DNA of 64,000 bases from Gammaproteobacteria bacterium (GTDB taxonomy: Bacteria > Pseudomonadota > Gammaproteobacteria > Pseudomonadales > Pseudomonadaceae): the NCBI GenBank assembly GCA_903970465.1, contig CAJCIO010000079.1, positions 1 through 64,000 of the forward strand, read 5' to 3'. The notes beneath the pieces were generated by a model. The model worked only from the letters and a program-made list of their open reading frames with translations. It ran no database searches and had not been told where the DNA came from. This document shows, piece after piece, positions 42,413 through 51,328 of this stretch (the stretch's first letter is position 1; each line of letters begins with the position of its first letter). The position numbers and the translations under genes were made by a program.

Positions 42413-42847
42413 TCAGTTGCAAAACATCAGTACGTTGCCGCGGCTCTTGTCGCTGGGCGCCGTTTGCGCCTGCTGCAACCAGAACTGGCACTTGGGGTTG
42501 GCGAAATTGTCCGGGTTGCGCCGCGCTTGCTCCACCGCATCGGAGGTTTCCTGGCGGCTGAGGTTTTCCTGATATTGCTCGAACATGTGGTTCTGAGTCG
42601 CCAGGGCGGGGTCGCTGGGGATCGCCGGCAAGGCCGGGGCCTGAGGCTGGCGAATGCTCTGCGGGGTGGTGAGGTTGCTGATCTCGGCTGGCGCTTCGAT
42701 GGGCGTGTGCAGGGTCTTGTAGATCAACCAGGCACTCAGGCCTAAGGCCATGAAGCCCAGCCAGATGCCCAGGGCGATTATCAGCACCAGACGCAGGGGG
42801 CGTCTGGCGCGCACAGGCAACTCGCGGCTTTTGCTTGGAACAGGCAT
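42413..42847 (-). CDS. Membrane-anchored protein of unknown function
   Basis: A 144-aa protein I do not recognise. A basic N-terminus (PSKSRELPVRARRPLR) precedes one membrane span (LVLIIALGIWLGFMALGLSAWLIY). A Pro/Ala/Gln-rich linker follows, then a small helical C-terminal domain with two cysteines (NPKCQFWLQQA and VLMFCN), probably periplasmic and disulfide-bonded. It is read with the GreA-like gene, one base apart. Confidence 0.75.
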   Translation of the reverse strand: MPVPSKSRELPVRARRPLRLVLIIALGIWLGFMALGLSAWLIYKTLHTPIEAPAEISNLTTPQSIRQPQAPALPAIPSDPALATQNHMFEQYQENLSRQETSDAVEQARRNPDNFANPKCQFWLQQAQTAPSDKSRGNVLMFCN

Positions 42848-43111
42848 GACAGCCTCCTGGCGTTGGCGTGGATTGCAGGCTGGAACCGGCGTGCGGGCAT
42901 ACGACTGTGGACCCGCGGCCCGGCGCGCAGTTCGAACGTGCAGCGTGAAAGCTGTGGGCGCTCGAACATTGTTGCACGGCTGGCGGGTCGATTCTCTGCT
43001 TTGCTGCTGTTGTCGACACGCAAAACTGCGGACAATGCGCGGTTTGGCTCACCGGGCCTATTGACCGAGCCGATTTATCGCCTCAAGGGAACAGCATAAT
43101 TGGTGTCTGAC

Positions 43112-44245
43112 ATGAAAGCCTCCTGGGATATCTTTTGCAGCGTTGTCGATAACTACGGGGACATCGGCGTGACCTGGCGTCTGGCCCGCCAGTTGGTGGC
43201 TGAGCACGATCTGCAGGTGCGTCTCTGGGTGGATGACCTGGCCTCGTTCGTGCCCCTTTGTCCGACGGCCGACCCGCAGGCGGCGCAGCAATGGCATGAA
43301 GGCGTCGACGTGCGCTTGTGGCCATCAGTGTGGCAGACGGTCCAGTTGCCTGACGTGGTGATCGAAGCTTTCGCCTGCAAGCTGCCAGTGGATTATGTCG
43401 ATGCCATGGCCCTGTCCACCCCGGTGCGCCTGTGGCTCAACCTGGATTACCTGAGCGCCGAAGACTGGGTGGGCGGGTGCCACGGCCTGCCGTCGCTGAA
43501 AACCGCGGGCTACCAGAAGTATTTTTTCTTTCCGGGTTTTCAGGCCAATACCGGCGGATTGTTGCGCGAAGCGGGTTTGCTGGAGCAGCGTCGCCAGTGG
43601 CAGCAGGAACCGGCCAGACAGCGGGCCTTCCTGGCCCAATGGGGTGTCCATATTGCCGCCGAGTCGCGATTGATGTCGTTGTTTGCCTACGAGCATCCTC
43701 AGCTACCCGGTTGGTTGCAGGCCTTGGCTGACGACTCGCGACCGACCCACCTGCTGGTCCCCCATGGGCGAGTGCTGGGAGACGTCGAGGGGTGGTTGGC
43801 GGATGGCCCTTTGCACCTCGACCAGCCCCGCCAACGCGGGGCGCTGACCCTGCAGTTGATGCCGTTCGTCAGTCAGAATGACTACGATCGCTTGCTCTGG
43901 TGCTGCGACTTCAATGCTGTGCGCGGCGAAGATTCCTTTGTTCGCGCGCAGTGGGCGGGGCGACCACTGGTCTGGCATATCTACAAGCAGGAGGAGTATG
44001 CCCACTGGGAAAAGCTCGAAGCCTTCCTGACCCTTTACACTCAGGGGCTTGGGCCCGCAGCCGAGGCTGCAATGCTGAGTTTCTGGCGTGCCTGGAACAT
44101 GGAGCAGGACATCGCCGACAGCTGGCGGCAAATGCTGGCGAACTGGCCAGAGCTGTCGGCCCATGCTCAGGCGTGGAGCAACGAAAAGGCCCGCCAGGCG
44201 GATCTTGCCATGGCGCTGGTGCAGTTTCACCGAAATTGGCTATGA
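43112..44245 (+). CDS. earP: EarP, EF-P Arg32 rhamnosyltransferase
   Basis: A 377-aa GT-B glycosyltransferase that transfers rhamnose from dTDP-rhamnose to Arg32 of EF-P. The N-terminus has [24 protein letters not shown], where Asp13 and Asp17 (numbered from ATG 43112) coincide with the catalytic aspartates reported for Pseudomonas Ear[25 protein letters not shown] is the nucleotide-sugar region. GTG 43103 or TTG 43100 are alternative starts. efp follows 47 bp downstream, enzyme and substrate together. Confidence 0.95.
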   Translation: MKASWDIFCSVVDNYGDIGVTWRLARQLVAEHDLQVRLWVDDLASFVPLCPTADPQAAQQWHEGVDVRLWPSVWQTVQLPDVVIEAFACKLPVDYVDAMALSTPVRLWLNLDYLSAEDWVGGCHGLPSLKTAGYQKYFFFPGFQANTGGLLREAGLLEQRRQWQQEPARQRAFLAQWGVHIAAESRLMSLFAYEHPQLPGWLQALADDSRPTHLLVPHGRVLGDVEGWLADGPLHLDQPRQRGALTLQLMPFVSQNDYDRLLWCCDFNAVRGEDSFVRAQWAGRPLVWHIYKQEEYAHWEKLEAFLTLYTQGLGPAAEAAMLSFWRAWNMEQDIADSWRQMLANWPELSAHAQAWSNEKARQADLAMALVQFHRNWL

Positions 44246-44292
44246 TATACGGCCTGGAATTTTGTAATCCCCACCCTATTCGGAAGTTTGTA

Positions 44293-44862
44293 ATGAAAAC
44301 TGGTAAAGAGCTGAAACCCGGCACCGTGATCCGTCTCGAAAACGATCCTTGGTTGGTGCAGAAAGCCGAATTCACCAAATCCGGTCGTAACAGCGCGATC
44401 ATGAAGACCAAGCTGAAGAACCTGCTGACCGGCTACAAGACTGAAATCGTCTACAGCGCCGACGACAAGCTGGACGACGTGATCCTGGACCGCAAGGAAG
44501 CCACCCTGTCTTTCATCAGCGGTGACACCTACACGTTCATGGACACCACCGACTACACCATGTACGAGCTGAACGCTGAAGACATCGAATCGGTTCTGCC
44601 CTTCGTTGAAGAAGGCATGACCGACGTCTGCGAAGCCGTATTCTTTGAAGATCGTCTGGTATCGGTCGAACTGCCGACCACCATCGTCCGTGTCGTTGAC
44701 TACACCGAAGGCTCCGCTCGCGGCGACACTTCGGGCAAGGTCATGAAGCCTGCCAAGCTGGCCAACGGTACTGAGCTGAGCGTTGCTGACTTCATCGAAA
44801 TCGGTGACAAGATCGAAATCGACACCCGCGAAGGCGGTTCGTACAAAGGTCGCGCCAAGTAA
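44293..44862 (+). CDS. efp: Elongation factor P (arginine-32 type)
   Basis: A 189-aa ribosome-binding factor that relieves stalling at polyproline. Residue 32 is Arg in [15 protein letters not shown], the hallmark of the EarP-rhamnosylated class rather than the Lys34/EpmABC class. The C-terminal OB domains ([36 protein letters not shown]) are complete. The start ATG 44293 lies in GTAATG shortly after earP. A strong terminator follows. Confidence 0.97.
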   Translation: MKTGKELKPGTVIRLENDPWLVQKAEFTKSGRNSAIMKTKLKNLLTGYKTEIVYSADDKLDDVILDRKEATLSFISGDTYTFMDTTDYTMYELNAEDIESVLPFVEEGMTDVCEAVFFEDRLVSVELPTTIVRVVDYTEGSARGDTSGKVMKPAKLANGTELSVADFIEIGDKIEIDTREGGSYKGRAK

Positions 44863-44908
44863 TTGCGGACCCTGTTGGCTGATAACGCCCTGGCGAATCA
44901 GCGAACAC

Positions 44909-44936
44909 AAAAAACCCGACGCGAGTCGGGTTTTTT
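44909..44936. terminator. Bidirectional terminator between efp and ohr
   Basis: AAAAAACCCGAC-GCGA-GTCGGGTTTTTT, a 6-bp GC stem with A and T tracts on both sides. Confidence 0.93.
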
Positions 44937-44958
44937 ATGGGCGCTGGAAACTGCCGGG

Positions 44959-45378
44959 TCAGACGCTGACGTGCAGGCGTACATCGACATTGCCGCGGGT
45001 GGCGTTGGAGTACGGGCACACCAGGTGCGCAGCATCCACCAGGCTTTGTGCCTGGTCTTGAGCCAGGCCAGGCAGGCTGATGCGCAGATCGATGTCGAGG
45101 CCGAAACCGCCTTCGATCTGGCCAATGCCTACGTCAGCGGTGATCGCTGTGTCAGCTGGCAGCGCCGTCTTGGTCTGGCCGGCCACGAACTTGAGCGCGC
45201 CGATGAAGCAAGCCGAGTAGCCTGCTGCGAACAGTTGCTCAGGGTTGGTCGCGGCGCCGCCTGCGCCACCCAGTTCTTTGGGAGTCGCCAGCTTTAAGTC
45301 AAGGATGTTGTCGCTGGAAACAGCGCGGCCGTCACGGCCACCGGTGGCGGTTGCAGTAGCGGTATAGAGCGTCTTCAT
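44959..45378 (-). CDS. ohr: Ohr, organic hydroperoxide reductase
   Basis: A 139-aa OsmC/Ohr-fold peroxidase reducing organic hydroperoxides with a lipoyl partner. The two active cysteines are Cys57 (YSACFIGAL) and Cys121 ([14 protein letters not shown]). The N-terminal [17 protein letters not shown] is typical. ATG 45378 chosen; the frame open to 45456 runs into regulatory DNA. ohrR lies upstream in the same orientation, 137 bp away. Confidence 0.95.
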   Translation of the reverse strand: MKTLYTATATATGGRDGRAVSSDNILDLKLATPKELGGAGGAATNPEQLFAAGYSACFIGALKFVAGQTKTALPADTAITADVGIGQIEGGFGLDIDLRISLPGLAQDQAQSLVDAAHLVCPYSNATRGNVDVRLHVSV

Positions 45379-45443
45379 GGGGTAGTCCTCAGTCGTGGAA
45401 CTCGGGTTCAAGGCGTGATTGCCGTTGAGTACGAGGCAAATGT

Positions 45444-45466
45444 ATCGCGCTAACATTTAGTGCGCA
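45444..45466. promoter_or_regulatory. Imperfect dyad upstream of ohr, candidate OhrR operator
   Basis: ATCGCGCTAA-CAT-TTAGTGCGCA has 10-base arms matching at 7 positions, 66-88 bp upstream of the ohr start. The TTTAGTG half recurs upstream of ohrR. Confidence 0.45.
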
Positions 45467-45515
45467 AGATAAATATCCAGAGCCGCCGACGAATGGTCGG
45501 CGTTCTCTTGTCGGG

Positions 45516-45989
45516 CTAGAGGCTGCCCTGCAGGTGACCGCGCAGCCCCAGCAGTTGCTTCTGCAGGGCCTTTAGCTGTTCGACGGTCAAGCCACTGGCG
45601 CTGAGAATGCATTGCGGCACTTCCTGGGCGCGGGCTTGCAAGGCTCGCCCCTGCTCGGTGAGCTTGACTATCACCACGCGCTCATCGTCCTTGCTACGAG
45701 TACGGCTCAGCAGGCCTTCGGACTCCAGGCGCTTGAGCAATGGCGTCAGAGAGCCGGGGTCGGTCAGCAGGCGCGTGCTGATTTCACCCACGGTGAGCCC
45801 TTCCTGTTCCCACAACACCATCATGGCCAGGTATTGCGGGTAGGTCAGGCCAAGTGCCTGCAACAAGGGCTTGTAGACCTTGGTCATCAGCAACGAGGTG
45901 GAATACAGGGCGAAGCACAACTGGTTGTCGAGCAGCAGGTCCTCGCAGGGGGCCGAGGTCTCGGGTGCAGCAGGAGGGTTCGCGCTCAT
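45516..45989 (-). CDS. ohrR: OhrR, MarR-family peroxide-sensing repressor
   Basis: A 157-aa winged-helix repressor. The reactive cysteine is Cys25 in DNQLCFALYS. The DNA-binding wing is TRLLTDPGSLTPLLKRLESEGLLSRTRSKDDERVV. Oxidation of the cysteine releases DNA and derepresses ohr. Start at ATG 45989 with GGATCC-type spacing only; no strong ribosome site was seen. Confidence 0.94.
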   Translation of the reverse strand: MSANPPAAPETSAPCEDLLLDNQLCFALYSTSLLMTKVYKPLLQALGLTYPQYLAMMVLWEQEGLTVGEISTRLLTDPGSLTPLLKRLESEGLLSRTRSKDDERVVIVKLTEQGRALQARAQEVPQCILSASGLTVEQLKALQKQLLGLRGHLQGSL

Positions 45990-46018
45990 ACGGATCCTTG
46001 TTTCAGTGGTACGCGCAT

Positions 46019-46041
46019 ATTTAGCGTTCTTGGATTTAGTG
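46019..46041. promoter_or_regulatory. Two ATTTAGYG elements upstream of ohrR
   Basis: ATTTAGCG (46019) and ATTTAGTG (46034) are direct repeats 15 bp apart. The ohr promoter dyad contains the same ATTTAGTG. They are possibly OhrR contact sites. Confidence 0.35.
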
Positions 46042-46179
46042 TTGCAGCTAATCGTAAGCGCCGCTATGGGGGCTGGTACGGTGATTGTAAATTTCGAACC
46101 GTAAAGTTGGTGAGAGTTCGTTCGAGTTTGCGCGCCATTATCCGGCGCGCTGAAAATGCGCTCTATCCACCCCTGATCC

Positions 46180-47034
46180 CTACAGCTTGAAGCCCTCGGC
46201 GATGTGCTCGGCCAAGCATTCGGTCATGGGTGACTGGGTCGCGGGGTTGCGCAACAACATGATGTTGGCGGTCGGCAGCAATGGCAGGCCCTCACGTTCG
46301 CCAAGAATGCGCATGTCGGCGGTAATCAGGCTTTGCAGCTGCGCGGTCACTGCCAGACCGGCACTGACAACCGCCATGATCGCCGAGAGGCTAGGGCTGG
46401 AGTAGGCGACCCGATAGGACTTGTCGTCGGCATCCAGTGCGTTGCACGCCCACTCGCGGCAAAAACAGTCGGTGTTGAACATCGCCAGTGGCATCGGCTG
46501 CTGTTCGTGGGGGGCGAAGCCATTGGCCTCAGCCCAGACGAACCGTTCATGGCGCAGCAACTGGCCCATTTCGCTGCCCGGCTTGCGGGTGACGATGGTC
46601 AGGTCCAGGTCGTTGCGCTGCAGCAGTTGTGCCGAGCTCTCGCAATGGACCTCGACCTGAACCAGCGGGTAGGCCTGAGCGAACCCTGACAGGATCCCGG
46701 GCAAAAAGCGCATGGCGTAATCATCCGGCGTGCCGATGCGTACGGTGCCGACCATGTGCGGTTCACGCAGGGTGGTGAACACTTCGCTGTGCAGTTTGAG
46801 AATGCGCCGGGCGTAGCCGAGGAGAATCTGGCCTTCGGCAGTCAAGCGCAGTTGTCGGCCATCGCGCTCGAACAACTGGCGCTGCAGGACGTCTTCTTCA
46901 AGGCGTTTCATCTGCATGCTGACCGCTGACTGGGTGCGATTGACCTTTTCTCCGGCCTTGGTGAAGCCGCCTTCGTCGGCAATCGCCACAAAGGTGCGCA
47001 GCACTTCGGAGTCGATACTCTGATACTGGGACAT
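46180..47034 (-). CDS. LysR-family transcriptional regulator
   Basis: A 284-aa LTTR. The N-terminal HTH is LRTFVAIADEGGFTKAGEKVNRTQSAVSMQMKRLEEDVLQRQLFERDGR. The C-terminal co-inducer domain starts near VGTVRIGTPDDYAMRFLPG. Residues in the HTH resemble the LrhA/HexA branch (GGFTKAGEKVNRTQSAVSMQ). Its target is unknown. It is divergent from the small DUF1127 gene 93 bp away, a probable target by LTTR convention. Confidence 0.88.
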   Translation of the reverse strand: MSQYQSIDSEVLRTFVAIADEGGFTKAGEKVNRTQSAVSMQMKRLEEDVLQRQLFERDGRQLRLTAEGQILLGYARRILKLHSEVFTTLREPHMVGTVRIGTPDDYAMRFLPGILSGFAQAYPLVQVEVHCESSAQLLQRNDLDLTIVTRKPGSEMGQLLRHERFVWAEANGFAPHEQQPMPLAMFNTDCFCREWACNALDADDKSYRVAYSSPSLSAIMAVVSAGLAVTAQLQSLITADMRILGEREGLPLLPTANIMLLRNPATQSPMTECLAEHIAEGFKL

Positions 47035-47127
47035 TGATCAATCTCCGAGATGTGTTGCATAAGAAACATTCGTTGGATTGATATTATCCGCAGCCCGACA
47101 CTGAAGCCATCCCAACAGGAGGGCAGA

Positions 47128-47364
47128 ATGATGAAAGGTCAACGTGGATTCGTGCAGGTCGAGACCAGCAGATGTGGCGATGTTTCGTGCAAATCGATCT
47201 GGAGTGCGCTCTATCAGCGTATGGTGCGCTGGTATCAGCTCGGCCAGCAGCGCCGCACCTTGGCGGCCCTTAGTGACAGCGCGCTGAAGGACCTGGGGCT
47301 GAGTCGCGCCGATATTCATGAAGAGAGTGAGCGGCCATTCTGGGATGATCCGCTGAAAAAATGA
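47128..47364 (+). CDS. DUF1127 (YjiS-like) small protein
   Basis: A 78-aa protein. The DUF1127 core WYQLGQQRRTLAALSDSALKDLGLSRADIHEES spans the second half: an Arg-rich helix, then L-D-LKDIG-S. Arg-rich DUF1127 proteins can bind RNA or regulate metabolism, but the role of this one is unknown. AGGAGGG precedes ATG 47128 (another ATG at 47131). Confidence 0.85.
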   Translation: MMKGQRGFVQVETSRCGDVSCKSIWSALYQRMVRWYQLGQQRRTLAALSDSALKDLGLSRADIHEESERPFWDDPLKK

Positions 47365-47377
47365 CACAATCGGTTTT

Positions 47378-48193
47378 TTGATCGTGCCGAGCGAGCTGGT
47401 GGAAGACATCCCTGAGTCCGAAAACATTCCTGAGCAAGCCCCGCGCGAGCGCATCGAGCGGGTCTTGGCCGAGGTCCATGATGCCTATGGCATGATTCGC
47501 GTGCTGGAAGTCGAGGATTATCGGTTCCTCGAATTTGGCGATGCCATCGAGCAAAGTTGCGTGTTCACGGCCGATCCCAGTTGGCTGGAATACGACTACA
47601 CCCGCGCCATGCTGATAGGCGCGCTCTGTCACCCGGCGCCGGAAAGCGCGCTTTTTCTCGGGCTGGGCGCGGGCACTCTGACTCAGGCATGTCTGAAGTT
47701 CTTGCCGCTCGAAGATGTCGAATGCATTGAGCTGCGTCCGGATGTGCCGCGCCTGGCCCTGGAGTATCTAGGGCTCGACAACGACCCGCGCTTGTACCTG
47801 CGGGTCGGTGACGCTCTGGAACTGCTGCCAAGCGCTGAGCGGGCGGACCTGATCTTCGTCGACCTGTACACCGATCACGGCCCCGGCGTCGGGCATCTGG
47901 CTTGGCGGTTTCTGGAAGATTGCCAGAAGCACCTCAACCCGGGTGGCTGGCTGATCATCAATCAGTGGGCGGGGGATGACGGCAAGCCGTTGGGCGCCGC
48001 GCTGCTGCGTGGCCTGTATCACCGGCACTACTGGGAGTGCCCAGTGAGCGAGGGCAATGTGATCCTGATCATCCCGGCGGATCTGGAGCAGCAACTGGAT
48101 TTCGACGGGTTGCGGGCGAGGGCGACAGCGTTGGCGCCGCAGTTGGGGTATTCGCTGGAGCGACTGATCAACGCGGTGCGGCCGGCGAGCTGA
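47378..48193 (+). CDS. Spermidine-synthase-like Rossmann methyltransferase-fold protein
   Basis: A 271-aa protein with the aminopropyltransferase/methyltransferase fold: ALFLGLGAGTLTQACLKFLP (AdoMet/dcAdoMet loop), VECIELRPDVPRLALEYL, RADLIFVDLYTDHGPGVGHLAWRFLE. It lacks the usual spermidine-synthase N-terminal and active-site motifs, so polyamine synthesis is doubtful. It begins with TTG 47378 or GTG 47384, 13 bp after the DUF1127 gene, with no clear ribosome site. Confidence 0.78.
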   Translation: MIVPSELVEDIPESENIPEQAPRERIERVLAEVHDAYGMIRVLEVEDYRFLEFGDAIEQSCVFTADPSWLEYDYTRAMLIGALCHPAPESALFLGLGAGTLTQACLKFLPLEDVECIELRPDVPRLALEYLGLDNDPRLYLRVGDALELLPSAERADLIFVDLYTDHGPGVGHLAWRFLEDCQKHLNPGGWLIINQWAGDDGKPLGAALLRGLYHRHYWECPVSEGNVILIIPADLEQQLDFDGLRARATALAPQLGYSLERLINAVRPAS

Positions 48194-48602
48194 TTCTGAC
48201 GCGCCTTGGGGTGTAACGGTGCCTGCCGACGATCGGTCGGTGTCGCAGGCTTAAACGATTTAGCCCGCAGGCTGGCCTTCCAGGGCCCTGACGCAACCGC
48301 GGATATCCCCACGCCCGCTGCGCCAAGGCGCGTACGGGGCGCAGGGCAATAAAAAACTCTCACGTAACGGCCGATTTCAGGTATAGTGCGCGCCGGTCTT
48401 TAACAGGGCCGCGTTCAGGTAGCGCAATCCTCGACACACAGCTTTGGCTGTTATCGCACTGCGAACATCTCCCTGACGATTCTTTCATTCAATCGTTTTC
48501 GCAAATCCCCGCCGACAAAGCTGCCAGGGTGACTCTCGAGTCTTACACGGCATGCGCAGCTTTGGAGCATGGGTCTTTGCGGATGCACTTAGAGGCAGAC
48601 CC
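48194..48602 (+). promoter_or_regulatory. deaD promoter and long 5' leader
   Basis: This 409-bp gap has no gene. TATAGT at 48382-48387 is a good -10 element; the -35 is weak. Transcription from about 48394 gives a leader of roughly 210 nt before the deaD ATG. Long structured leaders are typical of cold-shock helicase mRNAs. A weak stem CTGCGCC/GGCGCAG near 48318-48345 may end the preceding transcript. Confidence 0.55.
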
Positions 48603-50267
48603 ATGACCCAGGAAACCGGCGGCTTCGCCAGTCTCGGACTTCACCCTACTATTGTTGCAGCCGTCGTCGCGACTGGCTACGAAGAGCCTTCGGCTATTCA
48701 GCATCAATCGATCCCGATCATTCTCGCCGGTCATGACATGATCGGCCAGGCACAGACAGGTACCGGCAAAACTGCCGCCTTCGCTCTGCCTATTCTGAGC
48801 CGTATCGACCCGAGCAAGCGCGAGCCGCAAGCCCTGATCCTGGCGCCGACCCGCGAGTTGGCGCTGCAAGTAGCAACCGCATTCGAAACCTATGCCAAGC
48901 AGATGCCTGGCGTAACCGTGGTTGCAGTATATGGCGGCGCCCCGATGGGCCCGCAGTTGAAAGCTATCCGCAATGGCGCGCAAATCGTCGTCGCGACCCC
49001 GGGTCGTCTGTGTGACCACCTGCGTCGTGATGAAAAAGTCCTGGCCACGGTCAACCACCTGGTCCTCGACGAAGCTGACGAAATGCTCAAGCTGGGCTTC
49101 ATGGATGACCTGGAAGTCATCTTCAAGGCCATGCCTGAAACCCGCCAGACCGTACTGTTCTCGGCAACCTTGCCGCAGTCGATCCGTGCGATCGCCGAGC
49201 GTCACCTGAAAGACCCGAAACACGTCAAGATCCAGACCAAGACGCAAACCGTTACCGCGATCGAGCAGGCTCACCTGCTGGTTCACGCTGACCAGAAGAC
49301 TTCTGCTGTCCTGCGTTTGCTGGAAGTGGAAGAATTCGACGCGCTGATCGCTTTCGTGCGTACCAAGCAAGCCACCCTCGACCTCGCCAGCGCGCTGGAA
49401 GCTAAAGGTTACAAGGCTGCTGCACTGAACGGTGACATCGCCCAGAACCAACGTGAGCGTGTGATCGAATCCCTCAAGGATGGCCGTCTGGACATCGTCG
49501 TCGCTACCGACGTCGCTGCCCGTGGTCTGGACGTACCGCGCATCACTCACGTGTTCAACGTCGACATGCCGTACGATCCAGAGTCCTACGTGCACCGTAT
49601 CGGCCGTACTGGCCGTGCCGGTCGCGAAGGTCGCGCCCTGCTGCTGGTGACTCCACGTGAGCGCCGCATGCTGCAAGTGATCGAACGTGTGACCGGTCAG
49701 AAGGTTGCCGAAGTTCGTCTGCCGGACGCTCAGGCCGTTCTCGATGCGCGCATCAAGAAACTGACCAACAGTCTGGCGCCACTGGTTGCCGATGCAGAAG
49801 CGACTCACGGTGATCTGCTCGATCGCCTGACCGCCGATATCGGTTGCAGCCCGCGTGCCCTGGCCGCTGCGCTGCTGCGCAAGGCCACCAATGGCCAGGC
49901 GTTGACCCTGGATGCAGTCGAGAAGGAGCAGCCACTGGTTCCGACCAGCGCTCCTCGCGAACGCACCACCGGTGATCGTCCTGAGCGTGGTGATCGTGAA
50001 CGTCGCGCGCCAGTGCCTTTGGGCGAAGGTCGTGCACGTTGCCGTACCGCACTGGGTGCTCGCGACGGTATCGCCGCGAAGAACCTGCTGGGTGCCATCC
50101 TCAACGAAGGCGGCCTGGCCCGCGAAGCGATCGGCCGCATCCAGGTGCGCGACAGCTTCAGCTTGGTCGAGCTGCCAGAAGATGGCCTCGAGAAGTTGCT
50201 CAGCAAGCTCAAGGACACTCGTGTTGCCGGTAAGCAGTTGAAGCTGCGCCGTTATCGCGAAGACTGA
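48603..50267 (+). CDS. deaD: DeaD/CsdA-type DEAD-box RNA helicase
   Basis: A 554-aa cold-shock/ribosome-assembly RNA helicase. All motifs are present: AQTGTGKT, PTRELALQV, VLDEADEML, SAT, VATDVAARGLDVP and HRIGRTGRAGREG. The C-terminal DbpA-like RNA-binding domain (GAILNEGGLAREAIGRIQVRDSFSLVELPED) follows a charged Arg-rich linker (ERTTGDRPERGDRERRAP). ATG 48603 follows AGAGGCAG; the frame from 48552 is less likely. It ends at a strong terminator. Confidence 0.95.
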   Translation: MTQETGGFASLGLHPTIVAAVVATGYEEPSAIQHQSIPIILAGHDMIGQAQTGTGKTAAFALPILSRIDPSKREPQALILAPTRELALQVATAFETYAKQMPGVTVVAVYGGAPMGPQLKAIRNGAQIVVATPGRLCDHLRRDEKVLATVNHLVLDEADEMLKLGFMDDLEVIFKAMPETRQTVLFSATLPQSIRAIAERHLKDPKHVKIQTKTQTVTAIEQAHLLVHADQKTSAVLRLLEVEEFDALIAFVRTKQATLDLASALEAKGYKAAALNGDIAQNQRERVIESLKDGRLDIVVATDVAARGLDVPRITHVFNVDMPYDPESYVHRIGRTGRAGREGRALLLVTPRERRMLQVIERVTGQKVAEVRLPDAQAVLDARIKKLTNSLAPLVADAEATHGDLLDRLTADIGCSPRALAAALLRKATNGQALTLDAVEKEQPLVPTSAPRERTTGDRPERGDRERRAPVPLGEGRARCRTALGARDGIAAKNLLGAILNEGGLAREAIGRIQVRDSFSLVELPEDGLEKLLSKLKDTRVAGKQLKLRRYRED

Positions 50268-50293
50268 TTCCTGGCGAATCAGTGAGCTGAAAC

Positions 50294-50330
50294 AAAAAAT
50301 CCCCGATCAGTGATGATCGGGGATTTTTTT
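50294..50330. terminator. Bidirectional terminator after deaD
   Basis: AAAAATCCCCGATCA-GTGA-TGATCGGGGATTTTT, a 15-bp perfect stem counting its A/T ends. Confidence 0.95.
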
Positions 50331-50359
50331 ATGCCTGAGTTTTACCGGTGGAGCGGGGC

Positions 50360-51127
50360 TTAGTCGAAGCGATAGATGTCCATGCCGAGTGCGCCCAAGG
50401 TAAAGCCTTGGTGGGCAATGCTGAAACGCTCGCCGGCACCATAGGCGAAATAGAGGGGCAGTAAATGCTCCTCGCTCGGGTGATTGCGTACTGCTTGTGG
50501 GGCCTGTTGACGATAGTCCAATAGCGCTTCGCGGTCCCCGGTAGTGAGCTTGTCGACCATCCAGTCGCGAAATTCCAGCGCCCACGGTGTGGCCAGATCA
50601 GGGCCGGCCTGCCAGCTCAGTTCGCGCAGGTTGTGGGTAATGCTCCCGGAGCCGATCAAGAGCACGCCTTGATCACGCAACTGCGTGAGGACTTGCCCGA
50701 CTCGCTCCTGCATTGCAGGGCCTTCACGGCTAGGCAGTGATAGCTGAACCACCGGGATATCGGCGTCGGGGTACATCAGCGACAGCGGCACCCAGGCACC
50801 GTGGTCGAATGGGCGGGAGGGGTCCAGGCGTGCTGTCAGGCCTGCGTCGATAAGCAGCTGCGCGACCTCAGCGGCCAAGGCTGGCTGGCCTGCTGCGGGG
50901 TATTGCACCGCAAACAGTGCCGGTGGGAAGCCGCCGAAGTCATGCCAGGTCTCGGGGTGTTCGCCGCTGGCGACCAGCAGTTCGCGGCTTTCCCAGTGTG
51001 CCGACACCAGAACGATTGCTTTGGGGCGTGGCAGCTCGGCGGCCAATCGTGCCAGGGCAGGGCCGCTGGCGCCCGGTTCGAGCGCCAGCATCGGTGAGCC
51101 GTGGGAGATGAACAGGCTGGGCAACAT
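50360..51127 (-). CDS. DODA-type extradiol dioxygenase (YgiD-like, LigB family)
   Basis: A 255-aa class III ring-cleavage dioxygenase fold. Metal ligands are suggested by FISHGSPM (His), FDHGAWVPLSLMYP (His) and IGSGSITHNLREL (His region). VLVSAHWESRELLV carries the further conserved His/Glu. E. coli YgiD opens 4,5-DOPA. The natural substrate is uncertain. The gene converges on deaD. Confidence 0.88.
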   Translation of the reverse strand: MLPSLFISHGSPMLALEPGASGPALARLAAELPRPKAIVLVSAHWESRELLVASGEHPETWHDFGGFPPALFAVQYPAAGQPALAAEVAQLLIDAGLTARLDPSRPFDHGAWVPLSLMYPDADIPVVQLSLPSREGPAMQERVGQVLTQLRDQGVLLIGSGSITHNLRELSWQAGPDLATPWALEFRDWMVDKLTTGDREALLDYRQQAPQAVRNHPSEEHLLPLYFAYGAGERFSIAHQGFTLGALGMDIYRFD

Positions 51128-51297
51128 GGCCGTGGTCCTAGAGTTGAGATAGGACTATCTTGGCGCAGGTGATTGATCAGAATCCAATATAAGTTTTACG
51201 AGGGTTTTATCGGATTATTCGATTTTATTGCACTGTAGCTAAGGGGTTTGACCCCGACAGGACCTGCTGTCATTCGCAGATATGCCCAGGATCCAAT

Positions 51298-51319
51298 CGG
51301 GGGCGAGCCCCCTCGCTAC
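51298..51319. repeat. Single second-class REP half
   Basis: TCGGGGGCGAGCCCCCTCGC is the second-class core alone, abutting the htpX stop. Confidence 0.6.
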
Positions 51320-51328
51320 ATGATGGGT

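Noticed and set aside
47378..48193. True spermidine synthase
   Set aside because: It has the fold but lacks the usual aminopropyltransferase active-site motifs, and no polyamine genes are nearby.
48543..49808. 421-aa frame antisense to deaD
   Set aside because: No domain, and deaD on the plus strand has every helicase motif.
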